Source: Reichenbachiella agarivorans | GTDB taxonomy: Bacteria > Bacteroidota > Bacteroidia > Cytophagales > Cyclobacteriaceae | NCBI RefSeq assembly: GCF_025502585.1 | Contig: NZ_CP106679.1 | Coordinates: 62,001 to 126,000, forward strand | Reading direction: 5' to 3' | DNA length: 64,000 nucleotides | Shown here: positions 36,716 to 45,686 of the stretch, piece by piece | How positions within the stretch are numbered: position 1 is the stretch's first letter | Layout of the letters: each line of letters starts with the position of its first letter | Translations under genes and position numbers: made by a program | Notes under the pieces: model-generated | What the model was told of the DNA's origin: nothing | What the model saw: the letters and a program-made list of their open reading frames with translations, nothing else | Databases searched by the model: none

Positions 36716-37701
36716 TTAATCAGGTTGGTTAGATATGAATATAGATAGGGCCAATCTACGAGGCAAAGACATATCACTTGATAATCTAAGAATCCTAAGC
36801 CCATAAAAAGTCTAATTGAAAAATGAAAGCCTACGGCTGACAAAAGAAAAAACACTCTATACGGCTTCCAAAACAAAATACCCAGAGCTCCTAATTCAAA
36901 CAATATTGTCACAACACTAAGCAACGACATCAGCCAATCACTTTTGGATAATATTTTTGTCCATTCTATTAACTGAGGCTTTGATTGAAAGTTGCCATAG
37001 GTATACGCAACGATCCCATTCGTACCTTTCCAATCCACAGATTCAGAAACAGGAATAAATTTTTGAGCGACTGGGTTTAAGAATGAAGCTTGGCCAGATA
37101 AATAATAGGACAACGTTTCTCCGTCCATCCAATTGAATGTACCATATCTTATTTTGGATACTCCCGCCGTAAAATACCCTAATACAATTAACAGCATTAT
37201 CAGCTTAAGCCCCCAGTCATTGTACGACTCAATTTTCAACCAAGAATTAAACTGAAATCGATTTTTAATCAAGTTGTCTAAAGAGAAGTTTTTAATCCCA
37301 GGTGCCATCGATAGTACCAACAAGATTTGAACAGATAGTCCAGTTTCATGGTTGTAAATACCCGTGCTCGTATCAAAGTAAATGACCATCAGATATGTCA
37401 ACGCATATATAGAAAGAGTCCATCTAGTCATCAAACCCAATGCTGCAAAACAACCCACTATCACAAACAGATAAAAGAACTGGGTAGGATAGCTTGAAAA
37501 CAAAGCATACAAAGCATCTGTCAAAGCATCGGATCTATAAAACAATACAGGCTCGGAAAAATATGCTCTGAACTTATGACTAACAGTGATCAACTCCTTG
37601 AGGCTGATTAAAACCAGAAAAATTCGGAGTAAGGGAATATATGGCTTGTCTGTCCTTCTGAACAGTTGAAGATAAAGGCTATTGATCTTGCTCAAAATCA
37701 T
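36688..37701 (-). CDS. HTTM-like integral membrane protein
   Basis: A 337-residue polytopic protein (about seven to eight helices) resembling the HTTM / vitamin-K-dependent-carboxylase-like membrane family: YNHETGLSVQILLVLSMAPG near 113-132 carries the conserved His and the helix that follows, and GYFTAGVSKIRYGTFNW near 175-190 is typical. The biochemical role of bacterial HTTM proteins is mostly unknown. It shares an ATGA overlap with the small gene upstream and overlaps the acyltransferase downstream, so it belongs to the six-gene operon that ends with the DprE1/DprE2-like pair. Confidence 0.75.
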   Translation of the reverse strand: MILSKINSLYLQLFRRTDKPYIPLLRIFLVLISLKELITVSHKFRAYFSEPVLFYRSDALTDALYALFSSYPTQFFYLFVIVGCFAALGLMTRWTLSIYALTYLMVIYFDTSTGIYNHETGLSVQILLVLSMAPGIKNFSLDNLIKNRFQFNSWLKIESYNDWGLKLIMLLIVLGYFTAGVSKIRYGTFNWMDGETLSYYLSGQASFLNPVAQKFIPVSESVDWKGTNGIVAYTYGNFQSKPQLIEWTKILSKSDWLMSLLSVVTILFELGALGILFWKPYRVFFLLSAVGFHFSIRLFMGLGFLDYQVICLCLVDWPYLYSYLTNLIKWIKQKMTF

Positions 37702-38189
37702 AGAGAATTAAATGATCTAGATTCAACATCATAATAGCCCAATGTATCAATCTTAAATGCACGTTCTGATGGAGTCAACCAGTCCATCAAAAGATAAATA
37801 CCCTCTGTATCTGAATTCTTGGCAAGAATTAAATCACTCAATTTAAGAAAAAACGCCTCATTTCTTTGTTCGAAACCTTCTACCCCTCCTTCAAAATAAC
37901 CCTGTGGAGATCCTGGTTCTGATGAACCATACACGTTGCTAAAATAATATCGCTTTAACTTGACCTCCCATAAACCATATTTGGGATAGTCAATGGGCTT
38001 CATTTCATTGTTTGAACTAGCAATAACAAAATCAAAGGTCACCGTTGTATCCTGTGTAGTCACATAGTGACCAAACATCGGATTATTAGAAAATGGAAAG
38101 TGCTCTTGACCTACAGTTATTTCAATCAGATTTGGTATCAAAAAAGCACCAAAAACAATAAATACAATAAGTGGATAAAATTTAGGCAT
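37698..38189 (-). CDS. Small membrane-anchored protein of unknown function paired with HTTM gene
   Basis: Not recognised. It has 163 residues with one N-terminal membrane helix (about 4-24; FYPLIVFIVFGAFLIPNLI) and an external domain that starts with FPFSNNPMFGHYV, then mixed strands and helices. The 4-bp ATGA overlap with the HTTM gene suggests the two proteins act together. It is the first gene of the operon, and the only space upstream of it holds a terminator hairpin. Confidence 0.7.
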   Translation of the reverse strand: MPKFYPLIVFIVFGAFLIPNLIEITVGQEHFPFSNNPMFGHYVTTQDTTVTFDFVIASSNNEMKPIDYPKYGLWEVKLKRYYFSNVYGSSEPGSPQGYFEGGVEGFEQRNEAFFLKLSDLILAKNSDTEGIYLLMDWLTPSERAFKIDTLGYYDVESRSFNSL

Positions 38190-38224
38190 GGTTAAAATTA
38201 CAGCCCACTTTTTGGGTGGGCTGT
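38190..38224 (-). terminator. Hairpin terminator after the giant T9SS gene
   Basis: ACAGCCCAC (38200-38208) pairs with GTGGGCTGT (38216-38224) around a 7-nt loop. On the minus strand it lies 6 bp after the stop of the giant gene and is followed by TAATTTTAA, a modest U tract. On the plus strand the T tract is stronger, but no plus-strand gene needs it. It fills the 41-bp gap before the next operon. Confidence 0.7.
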
Positions 38225-38230
38225 TTCTTT

Positions 38231-41200
38231 TTATTTTTTAACTAGTTTGATCGTTTCGATCTTGTCATCTTCATTTTGAATTTGTAGAAAATACATTCCA
38301 GATGTGAGTGAACTTGTATTGATGTTGAGTTCGTTAATACCCTCTAGCATGGCTTCACTTTTCGTATAGACAACCTGCCCCATTTGATTATAGATATTGA
38401 TGCGAGACATTTTATTTTCTGATACATTTACCTTGAGGTTGATTTCACTTTCAAAAGGATTAGGATACGCGACTATAGCTTCCTGATAGACTTCCAATTC
38501 TTCTTTCAACTCTACATCCTCTCGTTCTCTTGCTAGAGCTTCAACATTCCCCCCAAATGCATTTGAAACTTTCAAAACAATTGCATTGACATATGCCAGA
38601 TTTGTCCCTGTCATAGTTCTCATATCAATAGTCATATTACCTATTTCATCAGAAACCACATCCGAAATCATTGCCGTCTCAGTAGTATTAAATGAGGCAT
38701 TCAAAGAGACAGATTTTTCTCCTATTGTAAATTGTGTCCCTCTGTATGTAGCAGCACGACTAGCAAAGAAAATCACGTCATATTGCTGATTCAAAGCAAG
38801 ATTAGAGAATTTTACCGAAGCAACTTCTGCTTGCTCTATCCAATAATACGACTGAAGTACTACATCAGGATAAACTCCAGAATTATCACCAGTTACTGAT
38901 CCTTGGCTACCAGAAGTATTGAAGGTAGTAGAAAAAGAATTTGCAACTACTGTCATACTAATTCCTGTATTGTTACCAGAATCATTCTTCAAATCGCTCG
39001 TAACATTACCTACGAAGGGAACTTGGGCTGTATTGTTCCAGGGTGCAGGTGCTATAGAATTTTCATCACCGATGTTTAAGTAAACATAGTAGGAATAAGT
39101 ATACTCTTCTACTACATTGGAGTACAATGAAGGACTCACATCATTAAAAGCCCTTGCTTTATAAAAGTAACCAGTATTGGTGCTCAATCCCTGATCAATA
39201 TATTGATTCACTCCAGCAGGTAGTGTAGATATGAGTGTCCATGGACCAGAACTACTCGTAGACCTATATAGCTCAAATCCATCTTCATTGCTACTGTTGT
39301 CATTCCAATTCAATCTGATGGCTTGTTTTGATTCCGCTTGTGCAGTCAAATTAGAAGGTGCTTCTGGATAATCAGGCATTTCATAGAATCGAATCTCCAT
39401 GGCATTGATATACTTCCAAGGAGAACTAGCTGGTTTTTTCACCGTAAATACAATTTGTCCAGCCGCATCTGGTTTCAATCCTTTGATCTCTGCTACAGAG
39501 GTAGAATTGTTGGTAGCATTCAGATCAACAGTAGTGCTACCCACAGTATATTGGGTGATTCGGGTATCAGAAATATCTCCTCTACTACCAAAGAAAACCA
39601 AATCATATACTTTATCAACATCCAATCCGCTCAAAACAAAGTCCTTATTGTTGGTCGTATTATCGGCAAAATATGAAGCCATTGCTAAATCAGGATATAC
39701 CCCAGAGTTATTGCCTGTATTTATTCCACTATTATTACCTCCCGCCCAACTATTAGATAACCTCAATGCATATCCAGTATTGACTCCAGATGTAGTACTG
39801 ATATTGCTAATGCTGAGGTTGGCAGACGGTGTGCCAATCATATTGTTCCAAGGAGCGGGTACCGCATAACTTGAGTTAATACTAAAATTGATCAATGCTG
39901 TTTCATATACAAACTCCGTGACAGAAGCCACAAAAGTTACTGATGCCCTGTTATTGTTAATATCAATGGCTTCAATTTCAATAGTGTATGTACCCAAATC
40001 ATAAACTGTAGCATCAAAAACTATATTTCCATTGTTGGCATCAATCATTTCGAATGTAGCGAATGCAGGTAGATTAAGTACGTCAACACTCATATCATCG
40101 CCTTCTGGATCTGTCACAGAAAAGCTAATTGTTCTTGACAATCCTGCTTCTATGCTTATGTCATAATACCCTTGGATCAATGGTTCACGATTCGAGTATT
40201 CATAATGTACTGAACCACTGAAAGCAGAATTGCCAAAATCATTTACTGCGCGTACCTTATAGTATTGATCCTGCAAACTCAGGTTGGTATCAGTGTAAGT
40301 AGGGGTCGAGACGGTCGCGATTAATTCATAATTATCTTCATTACCGATAGATCTAAACACTTCAAATCCAGTCTCATTGTAGGCATGATCTGTCCAATCC
40401 AAAGTGACTCCTCCCTCCAGCGACAATTGTAGGTCTGATGGAGCAAATGGAACTATTCCTGAGAAACTCACTGCCTCAACGATCAGGGTGTTCAAATAGG
40501 CAATGCTAAATCCACCAGCATAGGTGATATTATTAACACTCACTCTTATTTCTCCATTAACATCAGGAGATATACCCTCCAACCGAGCTATCTGGTCTGT
40601 ATTATATGACGTCTGTACTTGAGAAGTCTCTGATCCAATTCCAAATACTGTCGTACGATCACCTCCTGAATTCCTACTTCCAAAAAAATCAAAATTATAT
40701 ACAGCATTGACGTCAAGCCCCGTAATTCTAAGGTATTCAGGACCACTATTACTCCAGAAATAAGACATTCTAGCTTCATCTTCATAGACTCCCGTAGGCA
40801 TACCTCCACTCACTCCTGAGCCATTCCAAGTGGTTTCTAGTATTACAGACATATTGCTCATCACAAACCCTTGATCATTTTTGATGTCGGTCAGTGTTAC
40901 TCCTGCGGTAGGAGTGGTTACCATTAGGTTGTTCCATGGCGATGGAGCTACAGATTGACTACCAAAATTAATGTACACCTTGTGGTTTGGGTCGAATGGA
41001 ACAACAGTCAATTCAATCACTTGCTCATCAAAACCTGTACGAACTGCATTGTCATCTTCTACACGGACATTGATAAAATAATGCCCACCATCAGTAGACA
41101 AACTAGGACTAAATACAATTGACATACCCAGTCCATCTTCGCTTGATTCGGTCGTAGCAAACTCAGGTAAGCCTGTCACAATCCAGCTCAAATTATCACC

Positions 41201-44200
41201 ATTCAAATCACTGGCAATGAATGGGATGGTCAATGATTGGGCTCCAAACATCTCGTAGGAAGTTTCAACCTCGTCGATGACAGGGTCATAATTGCTAATC
41301 ACCTGAAGATCAAAATAGACTACAGCACTTTCTCCTCCAAATGCATCCATCGCCTTCACTCCCAGTTGACTATATGCCCCTTCATTGATCGCTTCTGGTG
41401 CAATATTCAAAGTAATTGTATTACCGTCTTGAGATATGAGAGAGGCAAAACTGGGGAAATTAACTGCTTCAAACGTCAACGGATCTCCATCAAAATCCTC
41501 TGCCGATACCACAAGATTGATTTCATCCTCATAGAAAATACTAAAGTCTGGAATATCTGTCATCACCGCAGGTACACTGTTAGGTGTAGTTGCTGACTTA
41601 ATAAGTGACAAATCAGAATACCCTTGCACACTCAGGGATCTGACAGCATAAAAATAGGTTCTACGCGGATTGAGATTCACATCAGTAAATTCCTGAACTG
41701 TTGGCTCTAATACTGCCACCAATTGGAAATTTTGATCATCATCAACAGACCTCAACACTTCGTATGCAGCTGCTCCTACACCTCCCCAAGTAACTTTCAT
41801 AGACTTACTATTGATAGGCGTGACCGTCACATTAGAAGGCGCATCCGTCGCTTTGGGCAATGAAAAAGTCGTCGCTCTAGATCTAGTATCGGCTCTTTTG
41901 ATCAGAGAATTGATTACCGAACCATCGATAGTCGTACCAAACATGAAGAAATCGTCAATCCAACCATTGAAGTTGTTGTTATTAGAATCAAAGGCATTGT
42001 TGCTATTAGTAGCTCCTAGACCTGCACCATTAGAGTGGGCATTTACCGTGGTATATCCAATATTCAGATTTTCGGCCATCAAAACACCATCCAAATAGAG
42101 TGACATATGACCATTGTCAAAACTGGTAGCGACATGAACCCATGCTTTGTCAGCTACTGGTGCTGATATGATGGTTTTGTTATTACTTATTTGCACAACA
42201 AATTCAAGAACACCATTGTTGATTCTGATCGCATAACCATCTACATTGCTGCCTTCCTCGAACACATCTTGAATACCTACTGTTGTGTCTGTGTACAACC
42301 AGAAGGCGACTGATCTTTCTGTAAATGCATTGTGAATAAATTTATTCCCATTGTCGAGATTGACGTAATCAGCAGTCGCATGAAAATGCAAGGAATGTGA
42401 TCCTTGTTTGATTTGATTAGAATCAAAAATAGGAGTCCTATAATAGGTGGAAACGGAATAATTACCTGACTCATCGTCTATGTTGTCATCCAGTTCTAGT
42501 TGCATCAGTATCCCGTCATATTTGACAGTCGCTACTGATGACTCTGTATAGTTGCCCAATGCTACGACTTGATAATAGTAAGTAGTCTCTGGCAACAAAT
42601 CTGTATCTGTATATTGCGTAGTGCCAGCAGGCAAAATAGCCTGTGATGTATAATTCAAATCATCTCCATCTGATCTGAATATTTGAAATGATATTTCATT
42701 GCTACTATTATCCAACCATGTCAAAGCTATCTCATCAATAGCTGTAGCAGTAGCTACCACATCTGATGGTGCTACTACCACTTCGGTTGGAATCGACACT
42801 TCATCACTAAATGCATTACTAGGAATCAATTGTCTGGATCCTACACCATGCGCGGTATTCTTCCAATATACCCTCATTGTGTTTCCCCCTGTAGCCTCGA
42901 AATATGTGATCACAATTGGGTATGCCCCAGCAGTTGGGAACACATATGTACCTTCTCTATACTGGCTGCCATGTGCCCCATCGTTGTTTACAACCAAATC
43001 ATTTTCATCATAGTCTCCTATATACAACTTGCTACCATCATCTGAGTAGGTCTCAAAAGTATATGATCCTGCAACGGGTATTTTAATATATCCTTCCCAA
43101 TAAAAAGCAAAACGATCGTTTACTTCGCTGATGCTAATATCTACATCATCTGATATTCCTTCCTTCACCGGGGTCAATGCATTAAAATTAGGCAGACTGC
43201 TCCAAGTGCCCTCGAAATATTTGTAATTCAAACCCGAAAAAACAGGGGAAGCAACTACTCTGTTGCTAAAGACGGATTCATTACCAGAATAATCAACAGC
43301 TACTACTTGAAATTTGTATATAGCTGCTTCTACAAGGTTATAAACTGTCATAGCAGTCTGCGTAGTAGAAAGTACTTTTACCCCATCTTGATAAATATCA
43401 TATTTTTTGACCCCAACATCGTCAGTAGCGGCATCCCATTCAAGACTTACACTAAAATTGGTAGTACTGACAACCGTTAGATTTTTAGGCGCTGTTGGGT
43501 TGATCTGATCACGGTCTGTGGTAGCAGACACTTCAGTAGACAAGACAGAAGCACCATTCTCATTGATTGCTCTCAAAGAATATGAATATTCAGTCCCTGC
43601 CTCCAAACCAGTATCCACGTAGCTGGTAGTACCTGCAGCCAGTACCGTCAATAAACTGTACGCACCTGTGTGTGCCTTCCTTCTGTACAATTCAAAGCCT
43701 GTTTCGTCAGAAGAGTTATCACTCCAAGCAACATTGAGTACAGTCTTGGACTCTGTAGCAACAGATATATTGCTCGGTACAGTAGGCACTCCCACTCCAG
43801 TATTACTAAAAATAACAAATGGATCTGAATATAAACTCGAGCACCCATAAAGTTCTTGTACCAGTGCCCTGTAAACACCAGGCGTAGCATTAATCGTCTG
43901 AGAAGTACCTGCCAACACACCATCTTTGTACCACTCGTACACTTCATATCCGTCTGGTAAGCCCAAACTTACGCTAGTACTACCATTAGGATCGGGAAGA
44001 ATAACACTTTGATATGAAATCTGTGCAATAGGAGGTGTCTGAGTAGGCTGTCGTTCTCCTACAGTTTTGACATCTGACCACTCTGTCCAAGTACCATCAA
44101 TATTAATTCTAACTGTGTAGTCACCATACTCCGTGACATGCAGTTGGTTTTGGTTTTGCCCCGTGATCAGTACGCCATTTTTTCTCCATTCATAGGAATT

Positions 44201-45097
44201 ATGCCTTGGATTCACTCCCAAAGTAACATCTACCGCATCTTCAGGACATACATCACTATAGTTGAACTTGGCATATATTTTATTAGCCTTATGTTCTAGA
44301 AACCAAGAGAAAAAATCGCTCCTATTATACATGGCATTCCACGTACCATGTCCCAACTCGGGGAGATAAAAACGCTCCATCTGACCACCAGCAGCTGCAA
44401 ATTCAGCAGCTTCCTGATTGACAAAAACTGGATTTGGGTTCTTATCAAGACCTCCGTTAGCAACTCTAAATGGTGTATAAACCAAATCATCATAACTATA
44501 ATTACTGAAATCATCTTCGTTAACCATCCCTGACATTGGGAAGACTGCTGCAGCCACTTCAGGGTATGACAAGGCAAAATTCCAAACAAATTTTGCTCCA
44601 TTTGACAAGCCATGTATATAAACCCTCGTTTGATCAATTGGAAGACCCGTATCTATCAACGCATCCAAGATTGATTTGACAGTTTCGGCACTAATATTTT
44701 GTGGGTAGACCAAGAAACCAGGGAATTCTCCACTCAATACAGCGTCTCTGTGACGCTGTCCTCCATGCTTCAATTGGTTATTGTTGTCATTACCTGACTC
44801 CCCCTTCCCGTGAAAGAACAGGATGATTGGATACTTTTCATTCGCGTCAAATGACCAAGAATTATTACCACTGTTGTAAGTGACACCATTCGGAGGCATC
44901 AACCTGAATGCATGATAATCATAAATAAACGGCAAATACGGAGATGTATCCCAGTTGGTACCTACTTGAGTATAACCCCATGGTGCAACGACATTGGGAT
45001 TAGGATTGCTCGGAAAAGGTACTGATTGACTATAAACTGAAAAAGATACAAACAGGAGGCTCAATAGAGCCAGTAGGTTAAGGTTAAGCGTCTTCAT
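38231..45097 (-). CDS. Giant T9SS-secreted esterase/adhesin-like multidomain protein
   Basis: A 2288-residue secreted protein. Signal peptide about 1-23. An alpha/beta-hydrolase of PHB-depolymerase/feruloyl-esterase type (about 55-280) has IILFFHGKGESG, nucleophile motif GLSNG in YIHGLSNGAKF, and a likely catalytic His in ELGHGTWN. Then come two Ig-like segments (285-432), FN3 (432-529, 532-618), PA14 (619-755), FN3 (768-860), a LamG/concanavalin-like domain (862-1072), FN3 (1082-1169), cadherin-like repeats (1172-1369), and three copies of an unnamed module containing A(P/x)xPWNN, alternating with FN3 and cadherin-like domains. A T9SS type A sorting domain ends it (about 2205-2288; YPNPFESEINLKV). 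Domain edges are estimates from nucleotide position. It is probably a cell-surface carbohydrate-binding esterase. Confidence 0.9.
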   Translation of the reverse strand: MKTLNLNLLALLSLLFVSFSVYSQSVPFPSNPNPNVVAPWGYTQVGTNWDTSPYLPFIYDYHAFRLMPPNGVTYNSGNNSWSFDANEKYPIILFFHGKGESGNDNNNQLKHGGQRHRDAVLSGEFPGFLVYPQNISAETVKSILDALIDTGLPIDQTRVYIHGLSNGAKFVWNFALSYPEVAAAVFPMSGMVNEDDFSNYSYDDLVYTPFRVANGGLDKNPNPVFVNQEAAEFAAAGGQMERFYLPELGHGTWNAMYNRSDFFSWFLEHKANKIYAKFNYSDVCPEDAVDVTLGVNPRHNSYEWRKNGVLITGQNQNQLHVTEYGDYTVRINIDGTWTEWSDVKTVGERQPTQTPPIAQISYQSVILPDPNGSTSVSLGLPDGYEVYEWYKDGVLAGTSQTINATPGVYRALVQELYGCSSLYSDPFVIFSNTGVGVPTVPSNISVATESKTVLNVAWSDNSSDETGFELYRRKAHTGAYSLLTVLAAGTTSYVDTGLEAGTEYSYSLRAINENGASVLSTEVSATTDRDQINPTAPKNLTVVSTTNFSVSLEWDAATDDVGVKKYDIYQDGVKVLSTTQTAMTVYNLVEAAIYKFQVVAVDYSGNESVFSNRVVASPVFSGLNYKYFEGTWSSLPNFNALTPVKEGISDDVDISISEVNDRFAFYWEGYIKIPVAGSYTFETYSDDGSKLYIGDYDENDLVVNNDGAHGSQYREGTYVFPTAGAYPIVITYFEATGGNTMRVYWKNTAHGVGSRQLIPSNAFSDEVSIPTEVVVAPSDVVATATAIDEIALTWLDNSSNEISFQIFRSDGDDLNYTSQAILPAGTTQYTDTDLLPETTYYYQVVALGNYTESSVATVKYDGILMQLELDDNIDDESGNYSVSTYYRTPIFDSNQIKQGSHSLHFHATADYVNLDNGNKFIHNAFTERSVAFWLYTDTTVGIQDVFEEGSNVDGYAIRINNGVLEFVVQISNNKTIISAPVADKAWVHVATSFDNGHMSLYLDGVLMAENLNIGYTTVNAHSNGAGLGATNSNNAFDSNNNNFNGWIDDFFMFGTTIDGSVINSLIKRADTRSRATTFSLPKATDAPSNVTVTPINSKSMKVTWGGVGAAAYEVLRSVDDDQNFQLVAVLEPTVQEFTDVNLNPRRTYFYAVRSLSVQGYSDLSLIKSATTPNSVPAVMTDIPDFSIFYEDEINLVVSAEDFDGDPLTFEAVNFPSFASLISQDGNTITLNIAPEAINEGAYSQLGVKAMDAFGGESAVVYFDLQVISNYDPVIDEVETSYEMFGAQSLTIPFIASDLNGDNLSWIVTGLPEFATTESSEDGLGMSIVFSPSLSTDGGHYFINVRVEDDNAVRTGFDEQVIELTVVPFDPNHKVYINFGSQSVAPSPWNNLMVTTPTAGVTLTDIKNDQGFVMSNMSVILETTWNGSGVSGGMPTGVYEDEARMSYFWSNSGPEYLRITGLDVNAVYNFDFFGSRNSGGDRTTVFGIGSETSQVQTSYNTDQIARLEGISPDVNGEIRVSVNNITYAGGFSIAYLNTLIVEAVSFSGIVPFAPSDLQLSLEGGVTLDWTDHAYNETGFEVFRSIGNEDNYELIATVSTPTYTDTNLSLQDQYYKVRAVNDFGNSAFSGSVHYEYSNREPLIQGYYDISIEAGLSRTISFSVTDPEGDDMSVDVLNLPAFATFEMIDANNGNIVFDATVYDLGTYTIEIEAIDINNNRASVTFVASVTEFVYETALINFSINSSYAVPAPWNNMIGTPSANLSISNISTTSGVNTGYALRLSNSWAGGNNSGINTGNNSGVYPDLAMASYFADNTTNNKDFVLSGLDVDKVYDLVFFGSRGDISDTRITQYTVGSTTVDLNATNNSTSVAEIKGLKPDAAGQIVFTVKKPASSPWKYINAMEIRFYEMPDYPEAPSNLTAQAESKQAIRLNWNDNSSNEDGFELYRSTSSSGPWTLISTLPAGVNQYIDQGLSTNTGYFYKARAFNDVSPSLYSNVVEEYTYSYYVYLNIGDENSIAPAPWNNTAQVPFVGNVTSDLKNDSGNNTGISMTVVANSFSTTFNTSGSQGSVTGDNSGVYPDVVLQSYYWIEQAEVASVKFSNLALNQQYDVIFFASRAATYRGTQFTIGEKSVSLNASFNTTETAMISDVVSDEIGNMTIDMRTMTGTNLAYVNAIVLKVSNAFGGNVEALAREREDVELKEELEVYQEAIVAYPNPFESEINLKVNVSENKMSRINIYNQMGQVVYTKSEAMLEGINELNINTSSLTSGMYFLQIQNEDDKIETIKLVKK
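38570..40985 (-). repeat. Three dispersed copies of a ~170-residue protein module
   Basis: Protein-level repeats inside the giant gene at about 40470-40985, 39376-39906 and 38570-39090. Each has PWNN near its start, GVYPD or GVYED, a (S/Q)Y(F/Y)W-like strand, FF(G/A)SR after an L-x(3)-Y segment, and a closing strand with (Y)xNA or YLNT. FN3 or FN3 plus cadherin-like domains separate the copies. They are diverged, so this is an old expansion. Confidence 0.8.
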
Positions 45098-45199
45098 TAG
45101 AATATTAGATAGTTCTATTAGGTACTAGATACTTAACTGGTCGTACTACGAAATTAGATGTTTCGCTCGATTGTAAAAACTTATCTTATAAGAAAAATT

Positions 45200-45207
45200 C
45201 AAATTTA
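45200..45207 (-). promoter_or_regulatory. Candidate -7 element for the giant T9SS gene
   Basis: On the minus strand this reads TAAATTTG, an exact TAnnTTTG match about 100 bp upstream of the ATG. No good -33 TTG lies at the normal spacing. Confidence 0.4.
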
Positions 45208-45276
45208 GATTATAATCATAGTTTATATAAACATTGTACAATAATCATATACCTAAATATAGGGAGGTGATTATCA

Positions 45277-45306
45277 ATGAACCAAAAATTGAAAAAAGGG
45301 AGGTAA
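45277..45306 (+). CDS. Nine-codon open frame with perfect Shine-Dalgarno (doubtful)
   Basis: ATG at 45277 starts MNQKLKKGR then stop. GGAGGTGAT at 45263-45271 is a full match to the 16S rRNA 3' end at ideal spacing, which is unusual because Bacteroidota rarely use such sites. A second GGGAGGT lies at 45298-45304, overlapping the stop. It could be a leader peptide or just an AG-rich coincidence. Confidence 0.2.
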   Translation: MNQKLKKGR

Positions 45307-45639
45307 CTCCAAAAAACATATCTATCTAAAAACACGCTCAAAATGCAACAAAAAAGCGACATGAACAGGTTTTAGAAGAACTAAACAGAATACCTGCTAT
45401 ATCGCAGACAACAAGATTCATATTTACAAATAATTTGATTAATACAGATTGAATGCTAGCTTGCTACTAAAATAAATTGTAACACCACTGCATTTACATA
45501 CCTTCTTAATCAATGTTATTTATTGAAATAATCCAATTTTATCCTTTCGTTATTATGATTCTAAAATTAAATTTCAGAATATCCCTGTTGTAGAAGTCAA
45601 GTAAGTACCGTGAGAAAAAGTATAATTCGCATTTTTTTT

Positions 45640-45647
45640 CATATTTG
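45640..45647 (+). promoter_or_regulatory. Weak candidate -7 element for the flippase operon
   Basis: CATATTTG, followed by CA, differs from TAnnTTTG by one base and lies 39 bp upstream of the flippase ATG. A matching -33 element was not found. Confidence 0.3.
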
Positions 45648-45686
45648 CATTTCTCAATCTATCTAGCCTAAACCGTACATCATTAA

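Larger units (their letters stand above)
45098..45686. other. 589-bp divergent intergenic region
   Basis: It lies between the giant T9SS gene and the flippase operon and is strongly AT-rich. It contains a TAnnTTTG-type element facing left, a weaker one facing right, and a nine-codon open frame with an unusually perfect ribosome-binding sequence; these are listed separately. No RNA gene or longer frame is convincing. Confidence 0.55.

Noticed and set aside
39399-39869. 156-residue plus-strand frame within the giant T9SS gene
   Set aside because: Antisense shadow produced by low-complexity beta-rich coding sequence.
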